24,708 bases of DNA from an uncultured Oscillospiraceae bacterium. Lineage in GTDB: Bacteria; Bacillota; Clostridia; Oscillospirales; Oscillospiraceae. How positions within the stretch are numbered: position 1 is the first letter of the stretch; every line of letters starts with the position of its first letter. The notes beneath the pieces were generated by a model. That model did not search any database. It was not told the DNA's origin and worked only from the letters and a program-made list of their open reading frames with translations. The stretch spans positions 1-24,708 of the forward strand of contig CAPGBJ010000101.1 in assembly GCA_948616425.1 (NCBI GenBank), read 5' to 3'. Both the position numbers and the translations under genes were made by a program. Positions 1 through 6,964 of this stretch are shown here, in pieces.

Positions 1-80
1 AGGGTTTTTTTTTTCAAGCAGAAGACGGCATACGAGATTCGGTTACGTGACTGGAGTTCAGACGTGTGCTCTTCCGATCT
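1..80. other. Illumina flow-cell P7 oligo and index adapter (artefact)
   Basis: Bases 5-14 are exactly ten T residues, 15-38 match the Illumina P7 flow-cell primer, 39-46 (TCGGTTAC) occupy the i7 index position, and 47-80 match the TruSeq read-2 adapter ending in CTCTTCCGATCT. The T10 linker is the one used on grafted surface oligos. Genomic sequence begins at about base 81. Any protein predicted to start inside this block (a GTG at 64 gives MCSSDL) has an artificial N-terminus. Confidence 0.98.
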
Positions 81-81
81 G

Positions 82-594
82 GGCAAGGAGGGGTCCATCA
101 CCATGATCCCCATCCTGACCATGCCCGAGGACGACAAGACCCACCCCATCCCCGACCTGACCGGCTACATCACCGAGGGCCAGATCATCCTGTCCCGGGA
201 GCTGTTCCGCAAGGGCGTCAATCCCCCGGTGGACGTGCTGCCCTCCCTGTCCCGTCTGAAGGACAAGGGCACCGGCGAGGGCAAGACTCGGGAGGACCAC
301 GCCGGCACCATGAACCAGCTCTTCGCCGCCTACGCCACCGGCAAGGAGAACAAGGAGCTGATGTCCATCCTGGGCGAGGCCGCCCTGTCCCCCACCGACC
401 TGCTGTACGCCAAATTCGCCGACGAGTTTGAGCGCCGGTATGTCTCCCAGGGGACGGACGAGAACCGCTCCATCTTCGAGACCCTGGACCTGGGCTGGGA
501 CCTGCTGTCCATCCTGCCCACCAGCGAACTGAAGCGGATTCGCCCCGAGTTTATTGCCAAGTATATGCCCAAGAAGGAACAAGGGGGGGTATAA
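82..594 (+). CDS. ntpB: V/A-type ATP synthase subunit B, C-terminal part
   Basis: This is the last 170 residues of the non-catalytic nucleotide-binding subunit B of a V/A-type (sodium- or proton-translocating) ATPase. The full family length is about 460 residues, so roughly 290 N-terminal residues are missing because the contig begins in adapter sequence. Visible family hallmarks are MIPILTMPEDDKTHPIPDLT, GYITEGQIILSR, the proline-rich PPVDVLPSLSRL segment, and the helical C-terminal domain ending in IAKYMPKKEQGGV. Subunit B alternates with catalytic subunit A in the cytoplasmic V1 hexamer. The gene ends in TAA and is followed with no spacing by the subunit D reading frame in the same frame, as in clostridial ntp operons (order A-B-D). 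The 5' partial state is a technical truncation, not a pseudogene. Confidence 0.95.
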   Translation, partial: GKEGSITMIPILTMPEDDKTHPIPDLTGYITEGQIILSRELFRKGVNPPVDVLPSLSRLKDKGTGEGKTREDHAGTMNQLFAAYATGKENKELMSILGEAALSPTDLLYAKFADEFERRYVSQGTDENRSIFETLDLGWDLLSILPTSELKRIRPEFIAKYMPKKEQGGV

Positions 595-1302
595 ATACCT
601 TCCACAACAATCAACCCCACCCGACAGGAACTAAACCGGCTGAAAAACCGCCTGCGTACCTCCATCCGCGGCCATAAGCTGCTGAAGGACAAGCGGGACG
701 AGCTGATGAAGCAGTTTATGGACGTGGTGCGGGAAAACCGCGCCCTGCGCAAGCGGGTAGAGGAAGGGCTGATGCGGGCCCATGGCGCCTTTACCGTGGC
801 CGCCGCCCTCATGTCTCCGGAGATGTTGGAGCAGTCCCTGCTCTACCCCAAGCAGAGCGTAGAGCTGGAGATGACCTTCCAGAATATCATGTCGGTGGAT
901 GTCCCCCAGTACCAGTTCCGCACCAGCAGCCAGGACCCGGGCGAGGTTTACCCCTACGGCTTCGCCCAGACCAGCGGCGAGCTGGACGACGCGGTGGACG
1001 CCCTGTCCCGGGTGCTGAGCGACATGCTCCGGCTGGCCGAGGTGGAGAAGACCTCCCAGCTGCTGGCGGAGGAGATTGAAAAGACCCGCCGCCGGGTCAA
1101 CGCCCTGGAGTATGTGAAAATCCCCGAGATGCAGGCTAACATCAAGTATATCACCATGAAGCTGGATGAGAACGAGCGATCCAACACCATTCGGCTGATG
1201 AAGGTGAAGGACCTCATCCTGAAGGAGGCCATCCAGGAGAAGCGGTCGGAGACCGCCCAGGCCATCGAGGCCTTCGGGGGAGAAGCGCCCCAGTCCATCT
1301 GA
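595..1302 (+). CDS. ntpD: V/A-type ATP synthase subunit D (atypical ATA start)
   Basis: This is the central-shaft subunit of the V1 sector, which couples ATP hydrolysis in A3B3 to rotor movement. The family N-terminus NPTRQELNRLKNRL followed by HKLLKDKRDELMKQF is encoded from about base 613, upstream of the first in-frame ATG at 706. Starting at 706 would delete about 37 conserved residues. No ATG, GTG or TTG exists between the ntpB stop (592-594) and the NPTR motif. The only plausible start is ATA at 595, directly after that stop and 9-16 bases downstream of the purine-rich AAGAAGGAACAAGGGGG stretch. From there the product is 235 residues, long coiled-coil at both ends, which fits the family. 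ATA may be a true rare start or an ATG changed by mutation or miscalling. The product assignment is secure; the start is not. Confidence 0.93.
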   Translation: MPSTTINPTRQELNRLKNRLRTSIRGHKLLKDKRDELMKQFMDVVRENRALRKRVEEGLMRAHGAFTVAAALMSPEMLEQSLLYPKQSVELEMTFQNIMSVDVPQYQFRTSSQDPGEVYPYGFAQTSGELDDAVDALSRVLSDMLRLAEVEKTSQLLAEEIEKTRRRVNALEYVKIPEMQANIKYITMKLDENERSNTIRLMKVKDLILKEAIQEKRSETAQAIEAFGGEAPQSI

Positions 1303-1308
1303 TGGAAG

Positions 1309-1340
1309 ACAACAGCCGCCCCAGGGCGGCTGTTGTTTTT
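1309..1340 (+). terminator. Rho-independent terminator of the ntp operon
   Basis: A perfect 12-bp GC-rich stem (ACAACAGCCGCC / GGCGGCTGTTGT) with a 4-base loop is followed by five T residues. It starts six bases after the ntpD stop codon and closes the ATPase operon. Confidence 0.93.
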
Positions 1341-1407
1341 CCATCCAAGTTCTTTTCTGACCCCTGCGCGCGGAAGAACTGGGTGTCTTTGAAAGGAGGC
1401 AAACAAT

Positions 1408-1665
1408 ATGGCTGAGTTGACGTCAATGCAGAATATCGGCAGAGAGATGGAACGGAAACTAAGGGCGGTTGGGATTGCATCCGCCGAACAGCTGCGGGAG
1501 GCGGGAGCCAGGCAGGCATTTTTTCAGCTGAAGGCGACCTTTCCCAGTGTCTGTCTGGTGCACCTGTACGCCCTGGAGGGGGCGATTACCGACCAGGCGT
1601 ACAACAGGCTTCCGGAGGAGACAAAGAGGGACTTGAAGGCGTTCTGCGACTGCTTAAAGCCATAG
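1408..1665 (+). CDS. TfoX C-terminal-domain protein (stand-alone)
   Basis: An 85-residue protein that corresponds to the C-terminal domain of TfoX/Sxy alone: the N-terminal half of the motif is LTSMQNIGREMERKLRAVGI, followed by SAEQLREAGA, and it ends with LPEETKRDLKAFCD. The fold is a small helix-hairpin-helix-like unit. In gammaproteobacteria full-length Sxy/TfoX activates competence genes, but stand-alone C-terminal-domain proteins in Firmicutes have no established function, so no competence role is claimed. The start is clear: AAAGGAGG at 1392-1399 lies eight bases before the ATG. A 7-bp inverted repeat (AGTTCTT ... AAGAACT, about 1348-1380) lies upstream. The gene is separated from the ATPase operon by a terminator and from spoIIIA by a structured RNA region and another terminator. 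Confidence 0.85.
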   Translation: MAELTSMQNIGREMERKLRAVGIASAEQLREAGARQAFFQLKATFPSVCLVHLYALEGAITDQAYNRLPEETKRDLKAFCDCLKP

Positions 1666-1674
1666 CAGAGCCAA

Positions 1675-1855
1675 CGGCCCTTTCCAGACGATAAACATTT
1701 AGAGTGGCTTGAGAAATAAGTTTCGATTGATCCGACGATGATCCCCGGCAGGGGGCATTCGACAGTAAACTTGCAGACCGGGCTTAATCAATACAAAAGG
1801 GTAAAGGGCCGAGGCAATCGGGCCGGAGGACGAAAAGTTCTCCGGCTTTTCTTTT
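1675..1855 (+). ncRNA. Candidate structured RNA or riboswitch-like element
   Basis: The gene-free stretch after tfoX contains a perfect 9-bp long-range pairing, CGGCCCTTT (1675-1683) with AAAGGGCCG (1803-1811), closing a domain of about 120 nt. Inside is a stable hairpin (1736-1761; CCCC/GGGG arms around GGCA), AAGTTT (1718-1723) able to pair with AAACTT (1767-1772), and ATTGAT (1726-1731) able to pair with ATCAAT (1787-1792). The last two pairings cross and could form a pseudoknot. A second GGGCCG (1820-1825), overlapping the left arm of the following terminator, can compete with 1806-1811 for CGGCCC at 1675-1680. That gives aptamer/antiterminator/terminator geometry. It does not match riboswitch classes I can recall. 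The structure is inferred by eye; no promoter of its own was found. Confidence 0.4.
1822..1855 (+). terminator. Terminator upstream of spoIIIA
   Basis: The stem GCCGGAGGAC / GTTCTCCGGC (one mismatch, loop GAAAA) is followed by TTTTCTTTT. It ends the tfoX/structured-RNA transcript just before the sigma-E-type promoter. Confidence 0.8.
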
Positions 1856-1856
1856 G

Positions 1857-1885
1857 TCATATCCCCTGGCTTGTCCTCATAGAAT
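1857..1885 (+). promoter_or_regulatory. Sigma-E-type promoter of the spoIIIA operon
   Basis: The -35 element TCATATC (1857-1863) matches 6 of 7 positions of the Bacillus sigma-E consensus KMATATT. After a 14-base spacer, the -10 element CATAGAAT (1878-1885) matches 7 of 8 positions of CATACAMT. It lies directly after a terminator and about 30 bases before spoIIIAA, where a mother-cell promoter is expected. A short leader with AAAAGG (1897-1902) follows. Confidence 0.75.
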
Positions 1886-1913
1886 CAAGTGAGTTCAAAA
1901 GGCGGTGAAGGGT

Positions 1914-2825
1914 ATGGTACAGATGACAGCGGCGGACAGCTGCAAACAGGCGGCACGGGTGCTGCCCCCCCACCTGCGGGAGGAGGCGCTGTCCCTGACA
2001 GAAAGGGACAAGTCCTGGGCAGAGGAGTTCCGTTTGCGGGTGGGGTGGCCCATGACAGCAGTGATTGGTGGGGAGGAGCGGCCTCTGGGGGGGCCGCCGG
2101 TGCGGGAGGAGGATCTGGAGCAGCTGGTGGAGATTGCGAGCCACGCCTCCCTCCATGCGGTGCTGGATCAGGTGCGCCGGGGATATCTCACCGTGGAGGG
2201 GGGACACCGCATTGGCTTGTGCGGAACTGCCGTTGTGCGGGACGGGGAGATCTACAGCCTGAGGAGGCTGTCCTCTGCGGATCTGCGGATTGCAAGGCAG
2301 ATCAGGGGGGTAGCGGCCCCGATTTTAAAAGGCCTGTGTCCCGGCGGGAGGCTGGCTGACACTTTAATTTTGGCTCCGCCCGGCCTGGGAAAGACCACCC
2401 TCCTCCGGGATTTGATACGGTCGGTCTCCCAGGGGGAGGGCTGCACGCCTGTGCGGGTGTCCCTGGCGGACGAGCGGGGAGAGGTGGCAGCCCTCTACTG
2501 TGGCCGGCCTCAGCTGGAGGTGGGCTGCCGCACCGACGTGGTAGAGGGCTGCCCCAAGGATCAGGGGCTGATGCTGATGCTTCGGGCTATGAATCCTCAG
2601 GTGCTGGCGGTGGATGAGATCACTGCGCCAGAGGATGTCAGGGCGCTGGCAATGGCTGCGGGCTGCGGGGTTACGCTGCTGGCCAGCGCCCATGGGGAGG
2701 GACGGGCCGATCTGGAGCGCCGTCCTGTGTATCGAGCCATGCTGGAGGAGGGCCTGTTTCGATTCCTGGTGAGGATTCGCCGGGTGGGAGAGGGACGGGA
2801 ATACATGCTGGAGGAGCTGAAATAA
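1914..2825 (+). CDS. spoIIIAA: Stage III sporulation protein AA (ATPase)
   Basis: A 303-residue secretion-type ATPase of the SpoIIIA-SpoIIQ (A-Q) complex, which acts on the mother-cell face of the outer forespore membrane and powers or gates the transenvelope channel. Visible motifs are an N-terminal EFRLRVGWP segment (RLR-x-G-x-P family signature), the Walker A APPGLGKTTLLRDL near residues 154-167, Walker B LAVDEIT near 231-237, and the downstream ASAHGEG. The ATG at 1914 was chosen because AAAAGGCGG lies eight or more bases upstream. An in-frame GTG at 1905 sits too close to that site, and an ATG at 1923 is also possible. It is the first gene of an operon served by the sigma-E-type promoter at 1857-1885. 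Its stop overlaps the spoIIIAB start (TAATG). Confidence 0.95.
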   Translation: MVQMTAADSCKQAARVLPPHLREEALSLTERDKSWAEEFRLRVGWPMTAVIGGEERPLGGPPVREEDLEQLVEIASHASLHAVLDQVRRGYLTVEGGHRIGLCGTAVVRDGEIYSLRRLSSADLRIARQIRGVAAPILKGLCPGGRLADTLILAPPGLGKTTLLRDLIRSVSQGEGCTPVRVSLADERGEVAALYCGRPQLEVGCRTDVVEGCPKDQGLMLMLRAMNPQVLAVDEITAPEDVRALAMAAGCGVTLLASAHGEGRADLERRPVYRAMLEEGLFRFLVRIRRVGEGREYMLEELK

Positions 2826-3334
2826 TGGTGCGTTTCATCGGCGCCGCCCTGGTGGCGGCAGGAGGGGCCTGGCTGGGCTGTCAGGCCGCGTATCGTCTGC
2901 GCTGTCAGGGGCGGGAACTGAGACGGATGTCTGAGGGACTTGCCGTGCTGGAGGGGGAATTAGAGCTGAACGCGTCCCCTCTGCCCCAGCTGCTGGCCCG
3001 GGGAGCGGCACATGGAGAAGGGCCGGCCAAAACGCTGTTTCAGGGCTGCGTTCAGGGGATGAATCGACTGGATCAGGAGAGCTTTTCCAGCCTGTGGAGG
3101 CGCCTGGTGGCGGAGCAGACCGCCCTGGGAATAGAGGGACAGGCCGTGCTCCTTCCGCTGGGGGATACCCTGGGGCGGTATGAGGAGGCGCGACAGAGAG
3201 AGGCCCTCCGCGCTGCACGCCGCCGCCTGGAGGAACTGGCCGACCGGATAGAGGCGGACAGTCGCCGCCAGGGCAGGGTATATGAGGCGCTTGGCCTGTC
3301 CGGAGGGGCGTTTCTGGTGATTTTACTGCTGTAA
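2825..3334 (+). CDS. spoIIIAB: Stage III sporulation protein AB
   Basis: A 169-residue membrane protein of the A-Q complex, related in architecture to type II secretion GspF. It has an N-terminal hydrophobic segment (about residues 4-22), then the family block LRRMSEGLAVLEGELELNASPL, a long helical middle rich in Arg and Glu, and a C-terminal hydrophobic anchor GGAFLVILLL. Length matches the family (about 170). The start ATG shares its A with the spoIIIAA stop, so translation is probably coupled. A 79-base spacer follows before spoIIIAC, containing the short palindrome CCCCCATGGGGG (3357-3368). Confidence 0.93.
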   Translation: MVRFIGAALVAAGGAWLGCQAAYRLRCQGRELRRMSEGLAVLEGELELNASPLPQLLARGAAHGEGPAKTLFQGCVQGMNRLDQESFSSLWRRLVAEQTALGIEGQAVLLPLGDTLGRYEEARQREALRAARRRLEELADRIEADSRRQGRVYEALGLSGGAFLVILLL

Positions 3335-3413
3335 AGGGCAAGTCGGCAGGCGCTGTCCCCCATGGGGGAAGAGTCTGGCAGATGAGGAAGAACAAAAGAA
3401 GGCGGTTTTACAT

Positions 3414-3608
3414 ATGGAAGTTGACCTGATCTTTAAAATCGCGGCCATTGGCATTCTGGTGGCGGTGCTCAACCAGGTGCTCAGCCGGGCCGGCCGGGAC
3501 GAACAGGCTATGATGACCACTCTGGCGGGGCTGGTGGTGGTGCTGATGATGGTGGTCCAGGAGATTGCCAATCTGTTCGACCTGGTGAAAGACCTCTTCA
3601 GCCTGTGA
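3414..3608 (+). CDS. spoIIIAC: Stage III sporulation protein AC
   Basis: A 64-residue protein with two membrane helices (about residues 5-22 and 32-51) linked by the conserved SRAGRDEQAMM loop. This is the typical size and pattern of SpoIIIAC, a small channel-forming partner of SpoIIIAD in the A-Q complex. An AAGGCGG site lies 8-15 bases upstream of the ATG. The stop codon overlaps the start of spoIIIAD (TGATG). Confidence 0.95.
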   Translation: MEVDLIFKIAAIGILVAVLNQVLSRAGRDEQAMMTTLAGLVVVLMMVVQEIANLFDLVKDLFSL

Positions 3609-3997
3609 TGGCGGCCATGATACGCCTGGCGGCGGTGGGGGTGACGGCGGTTGTGCTCAGCGCGGTTTTGAGGAAGAACACCCCGGAGCTGGCTGTGCTG
3701 CTGACGGTGTCAGCCGGGCTGTGGATGCTGCTTTTGGTGGCTGACGGTCTGAGAGCGGTGGTCCTTCTGATGGAGGAACTGGCGGGACAGGCTGGGATCT
3801 CTGAAGTGCTGCTGGAGCCGGTCATCAAGACGGTGGCGCTGTCAATCCTGACGAAGCTGACGGTGGAAATATGCCGCTCCGCGGGGGAGGGGGGCGTTGC
3901 TGCCTTTGTGGAGACTGCGGGGGCGGTGCTGGCGCTGCTGGTGGCCCTGCCTCTGGTTCGGGCGGTGTCCCAGCTGATGGGGGAACTGCTGATATGA
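3608..3997 (+). CDS. spoIIIAD: Stage III sporulation protein AD
   Basis: A 129-residue protein with four predicted membrane segments. It begins MAAMIRLAAVGVTAVVLSAVL and contains the family-typical KNTPELAVLLTVSAGLWML and LLEPVIKTVALSILTKLTVEICRSAGE blocks. It pairs with SpoIIIAC in the membrane part of the A-Q complex. The ATG at 3608 overlaps the spoIIIAC stop; a GTG at 3605 would add one residue. It overlaps spoIIIAE by four bases (ATGA), so translation is likely coupled along this stretch. Confidence 0.94.
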   Translation: MAAMIRLAAVGVTAVVLSAVLRKNTPELAVLLTVSAGLWMLLLVADGLRAVVLLMEELAGQAGISEVLLEPVIKTVALSILTKLTVEICRSAGEGGVAAFVETAGAVLALLVALPLVRAVSQLMGELLI

Positions 3998-5058
3998 GAC
4001 GTGTGGTTTTGTTCTGTGCCCTGGCTGTTCTATGTATCACCCCCAGTCTGGGGATGGAGTTGGCTGTCTCCGGGATGGAAGAGGTGTGGGAACAGGCGGG
4101 GGACTATGGGGTAACCCAGGGAGATTCGCTCAGTCAGGGGTTGAACAATCTGTTTTCCTCGGCTGCGGAGCAGATTGGCGGTCTGTTCCGGGCCAGCCTG
4201 TCCACCGCCCTGAAACTGATGGCGGTAGTACTGCTGTGCGCCCTGGCGGAGGGGGCCCGGCCGGCTGAGGGAAGCGAGGGCCTCCAGGCTGTAAGCATTG
4301 CCGGGGCGCTGGCGATTACCGCTCTGACCATGACGGACATGGCGGTCATGATTGGCATGGGGCGGGATACTCTGGGGAAGATGGAGGGCTTCTCCTCTGT
4401 ACTGCTGCCAGCTGTGGCGATTTTGACGGCGGCCACCGGAAATGTCACCGGGGCGGCTGTTCGTCAAGGCGCAACCATATTTTTTTCTCAGCTGCTGATT
4501 GCCGCGATGGACAGGCTGCTGATTCCTCTGGTCTATGCCTTTGTGGCCGTCAGCTGTGCCTATGCCGCAGTGGGGAATCCGGGCCTGAAAAAGGTGGGTG
4601 ACCTGCTGAAGGGGGCGGTCAACACCCTGCTTACCGCTGTGCTGCTGGCCTTTGTAGGCTATCTCACCGCCAGCGGGGCTGTGGCGGGCAGCGTGGATGC
4701 CGCCGCCGTCAAAACGGCCAAGATGGCCATCTCACGGGCCATTCCGGTGGTGGGGGGAATTTTGGCCGACGCCTCTGAGTCAGTGCTGGCGGGGGCGGGG
4801 GCGCTGAAGGGAACGGTGGGGGCGGCGGGGCTGATTGTGGTATTGGCCATCTGCTTGACGCCCTTTCTGCGTCTGGCCCTTCAGTATTTGGTCTATCGGG
4901 GGGCGGCGGCCCTGTGCGCTACCGTTGCCCAGCCCAAACTGTCCGGCCTGATTGACGCCATTGGCTCCGCCTTTGGACTGGTTCTGGGGATGACTGGCGC
5001 TGGAGCACTGGTGCTGCTGGTCAGCCTGGTGTCCGCGATCGGGGTGGTGGCAGCGTGA
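3994..5058 (+). CDS. spoIIIAE: Stage III sporulation protein AE
   Basis: A 354-residue polytopic membrane protein, the largest membrane component of the A-Q complex. It has an N-terminal signal-like hydrophobic stretch (VVLFCALAVLCITPSLGM), a soluble segment with QGLNNLFSSAAEQIGGLF, and then about seven to eight hydrophobic segments from residue 70 onward. Conserved-looking blocks include AVAILTAATGNVTGAAV and SRAIPVVGGILADASESVLAGAG. The ATG at 3994 overlaps the spoIIIAD stop; the frame is open further upstream (to 3871) but that part lies antisense-free inside spoIIIAD and is not expected to be translated. The stop overlaps the next start (TGATG). Confidence 0.95.
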   Translation: MRRVVLFCALAVLCITPSLGMELAVSGMEEVWEQAGDYGVTQGDSLSQGLNNLFSSAAEQIGGLFRASLSTALKLMAVVLLCALAEGARPAEGSEGLQAVSIAGALAITALTMTDMAVMIGMGRDTLGKMEGFSSVLLPAVAILTAATGNVTGAAVRQGATIFFSQLLIAAMDRLLIPLVYAFVAVSCAYAAVGNPGLKKVGDLLKGAVNTLLTAVLLAFVGYLTASGAVAGSVDAAAVKTAKMAISRAIPVVGGILADASESVLAGAGALKGTVGAAGLIVVLAICLTPFLRLALQYLVYRGAAALCATVAQPKLSGLIDAIGSAFGLVLGMTGAGALVLLVSLVSAIGVVAA

Positions 5059-5552
5059 TGGGAGCGGTACGAAGTTGGCTGCTGGCCCTGATTGCCGTCA
5101 GCCTGGTGTGCGCCCTGGCGGACGCCCTGATGCCGAAAGGGGGGGTGCGTCAGGTGGGACGGCTGGTGTGCGGTCTGACGCTGCTGCTGGCCATTCTCAC
5201 CCCTCTCTCAGGCCTGGATATTGCCGAGGGTCAACGCTGGTTAGAGGACTGCCTGACCCAGGTGGACCTGCGAGAGGCGGAGCTGAAGCAGGAGATAGGC
5301 GATCAGATGAAAATCATCATAGAACAGGACTGCGCCGCATATATTGTGGACAAGGCGGCACAGTTTGGCTTTTCCTGCTCCGCGCAGGTGGAGTGCCAGG
5401 CGTCGGAGGAGGGCGTGTACATCCCGGTTCGGGCGGTGGTGACCGGTCCGCCGATGGGAGAGGCCGGCGTCCGGCTGAGCCGGATAGTGGCGGAGGACCT
5501 GGGAATTCCAGAGTCGGAGCAGATTTACATCGACGAGGAGGAAGTGCCGTGA
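5058..5552 (+). CDS. spoIIIAF: Stage III sporulation protein AF
   Basis: A 164-residue protein with two N-terminal membrane helices (about residues 6-22 and 35-51) and a soluble extracytoplasmic C-terminal domain. In B. subtilis this type of SpoIIIAF domain has a ring-building fold related to secretion-system components. The family-typical MPKGGVRQVGRLVCGLTLLL segment lies between and into the second helix. The ATG at 5058 overlaps the spoIIIAE stop. The stop at 5550-5552 overlaps the GTG start of spoIIIAG (GTGA). Confidence 0.92.
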   Translation: MGAVRSWLLALIAVSLVCALADALMPKGGVRQVGRLVCGLTLLLAILTPLSGLDIAEGQRWLEDCLTQVDLREAELKQEIGDQMKIIIEQDCAAYIVDKAAQFGFSCSAQVECQASEEGVYIPVRAVVTGPPMGEAGVRLSRIVAEDLGIPESEQIYIDEEEVP

Positions 5553-6064
5553 AGTGGAAGTGGCCCGAGGCGGCCCAAAAGTGGAAGGGGGCGCTGCGGA
5601 GATATCAATATGTACTGCTGGTTATGGCGGCGGGGGTGGTCCTGTTAATGCTGCCGACCGGAAGCCGGAACAGCTCTGGACTGGAGGACAATCCCACTCA
5701 GGAGGAGGGGACATCCTTTGACTTGGAGGCCTTTGAAAAGAAGCTGTCAGCGGTTCTCTCTCAGGTGGAGGGGGCGGGGGAGACCCACGTGGTTCTCACC
5801 CTGGATGGTGGCAGCCGTCAGGTTTTGGCTCAAAATCAAGACCGGGACAGGGAAGGCGGCGGATCCAATACGGTGGTTACCGTGGGGAGGGGCTCCGGGA
5901 CCCAGGAGGTGGTCCCGCTTCAGACTGTGGCGCCCCAGTTTCGCGGGGCCCTGGTGGTCTGTCCCGGGGGCGGGGACGCCCAGGTCCGGCTGAAGATTAT
6001 TGGGGCGGTGTCTGCGCTGACCGGGCTTGGTTCGGACCGAATCTCAGTGTGCGCGGGGGGATAG
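5549..6064 (+). CDS. spoIIIAG: Stage III sporulation protein AG
   Basis: A 171-residue single-pass protein. A short cytoplasmic N-terminus (MKWKWPEAAQKWKGALRRYQ) is followed by one membrane helix (about residues 21-37), a low-complexity linker, and a ring-building domain (FDLEAFEKKLSAVLSQVEGAG, then VVLTLDGG and GALVVCPGGGDAQVRLKII). SpoIIIAG forms the large ring of the A-Q channel in the intermembrane space. The start is GTG at 5549, overlapping the spoIIIAF stop by four bases. The frame is open far upstream, but that part is a shadow of spoIIIAF. A 62-base spacer separates it from spoIIIAH. Confidence 0.93.
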   Translation: MKWKWPEAAQKWKGALRRYQYVLLVMAAGVVLLMLPTGSRNSSGLEDNPTQEEGTSFDLEAFEKKLSAVLSQVEGAGETHVVLTLDGGSRQVLAQNQDRDREGGGSNTVVTVGRGSGTQEVVPLQTVAPQFRGALVVCPGGGDAQVRLKIIGAVSALTGLGSDRISVCAGG

Positions 6065-6126
6065 CCCCGCCCGAACAGAAGATCTGATGAAATTGGGAAT
6101 GAAAAATTGTGCAAGGAGGAATTGAT

Positions 6127-6756
6127 ATGAGGACGAAGAAGAGCGACTGGTCTCAGCTGTGGAAACGGAACGCGGTGGTGGCGGCCATTGCCCTTTTTGT
6201 ATGTGCGGCAGTTTATCTCAACTGGAACTATGACAAAGAGGGGGAACAGACCACCGACGCCGGCAAGACCCTTGGACAGTCCACCATGGTGGGCGGGAAG
6301 ACCCAGGACCCGCTGGTGGGGGGAGACAGTTCGGTACAGGGGGAGGGCGACAGCAGCGCCAGTCAGACCGCAGGGGATGGACAGTCCGCCGAAGGGAGCG
6401 GCAGTGCTTACTTTGCTACAGCCCGCCTCAATCGTCAGCAGGCCAGAGATAGCGCCCTGTCACTTCTTCAGGATGCCGCCTCCCGGGAGGACGCCAACGA
6501 GACGGTGAAGAACCAGCTGAACGACAATATTCAGACAATGGCTAACTGTACGGTCACCGAGGCGCAGATTGAGAATCTGGTGGTGGCCAAGGGCTATACC
6601 GACTGTGTGGCATTCATCGGGGAGGAGACCCTGTCGCTGGCTGTAGCGGCGCCAGAGGGGGGACTGACTGAGGCGGATACCGCCAAAATTGTGGATGTGG
6701 TCAACCAGACCGCCGGCTATACGGCGGACCAAATTACAATCATAGAGGTGGAATAA
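6127..6756 (+). CDS. spoIIIAH: Stage III sporulation protein AH (SpoIIQ partner)
   Basis: A 209-residue single-pass protein. It has a basic cytoplasmic N-terminus, a membrane helix at about residues 17-34 (AVVAAIALFVCAAVYLNW), a Gly/Ser/Gln-rich linker, and a C-terminal YscJ/FliF-like ring-building domain ending in VVNQTAGYTADQITIIEVE. In the characterised system this domain binds SpoIIQ from the forespore and forms the mother-cell side of the channel. The ATG at 6127 has AAGGAGG at 6113-6119; a GTG at 6109 lies before that site and is rejected. It is the last gene of the spoIIIA operon, followed directly by a terminator. No spoIIQ is in the window. Confidence 0.94.
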   Translation: MRTKKSDWSQLWKRNAVVAAIALFVCAAVYLNWNYDKEGEQTTDAGKTLGQSTMVGGKTQDPLVGGDSSVQGEGDSSASQTAGDGQSAEGSGSAYFATARLNRQQARDSALSLLQDAASREDANETVKNQLNDNIQTMANCTVTEAQIENLVVAKGYTDCVAFIGEETLSLAVAAPEGGLTEADTAKIVDVVNQTAGYTADQITIIEVE

Positions 6757-6759
6757 TCG

Positions 6760-6791
6760 AACTGCCCCCGGTTTTACCGGGGGCAGTTTAC
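6760..6791 (+). terminator. Terminator of the spoIIIA operon
   Basis: A perfect 12-bp stem AACTGCCCCCGG / CCGGGGGCAGTT with loop TTTTA follows three bases after the spoIIIAH stop. The T run after it is short (TTT), so strength depends mostly on the stem. Confidence 0.8.
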
Positions 6792-6930
6792 TGTGTCCGG
6801 GAATAGGTTGTACAGACGCTGCAAGAGGGACGGGGGCCTTGCCCACGCCATTTGGGTCATGAAGGGGGGAGATTGTTCTAAATCTACAGATAATCAGGGC
6901 GAAAAAATGTCAGGGGCTGCGAAAAAACTA

Positions 6931-6959
6931 TTGCATCCTGGGAAAAAATGTGGTATACT
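6931..6959 (+). promoter_or_regulatory. Housekeeping (sigma-A) promoter of rpsB-tsf
   Basis: TTGCAT (6931-6936), a 17-base spacer, and TATACT (6954-6959) form a near-consensus promoter. The spacer length is optimal. It lies about 110 bases upstream of rpsB. Nothing else was recognised between the spoIIIA terminator (6791) and this promoter, a stretch of about 140 bases. Confidence 0.85.
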
Positions 6960-6964
6960 ACCCA

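Noticed and set aside
64..81. Possible GTG start giving an MCSSDL N-terminus for ntpB
   Set aside because: These codons are adapter sequence, not genome.
3335..3413. Extra small gene in the spoIIIAB-spoIIIAC gap
   Set aside because: The only short frame is seven codons starting inside a CCCCCATGGGGG palindrome, without a binding site.
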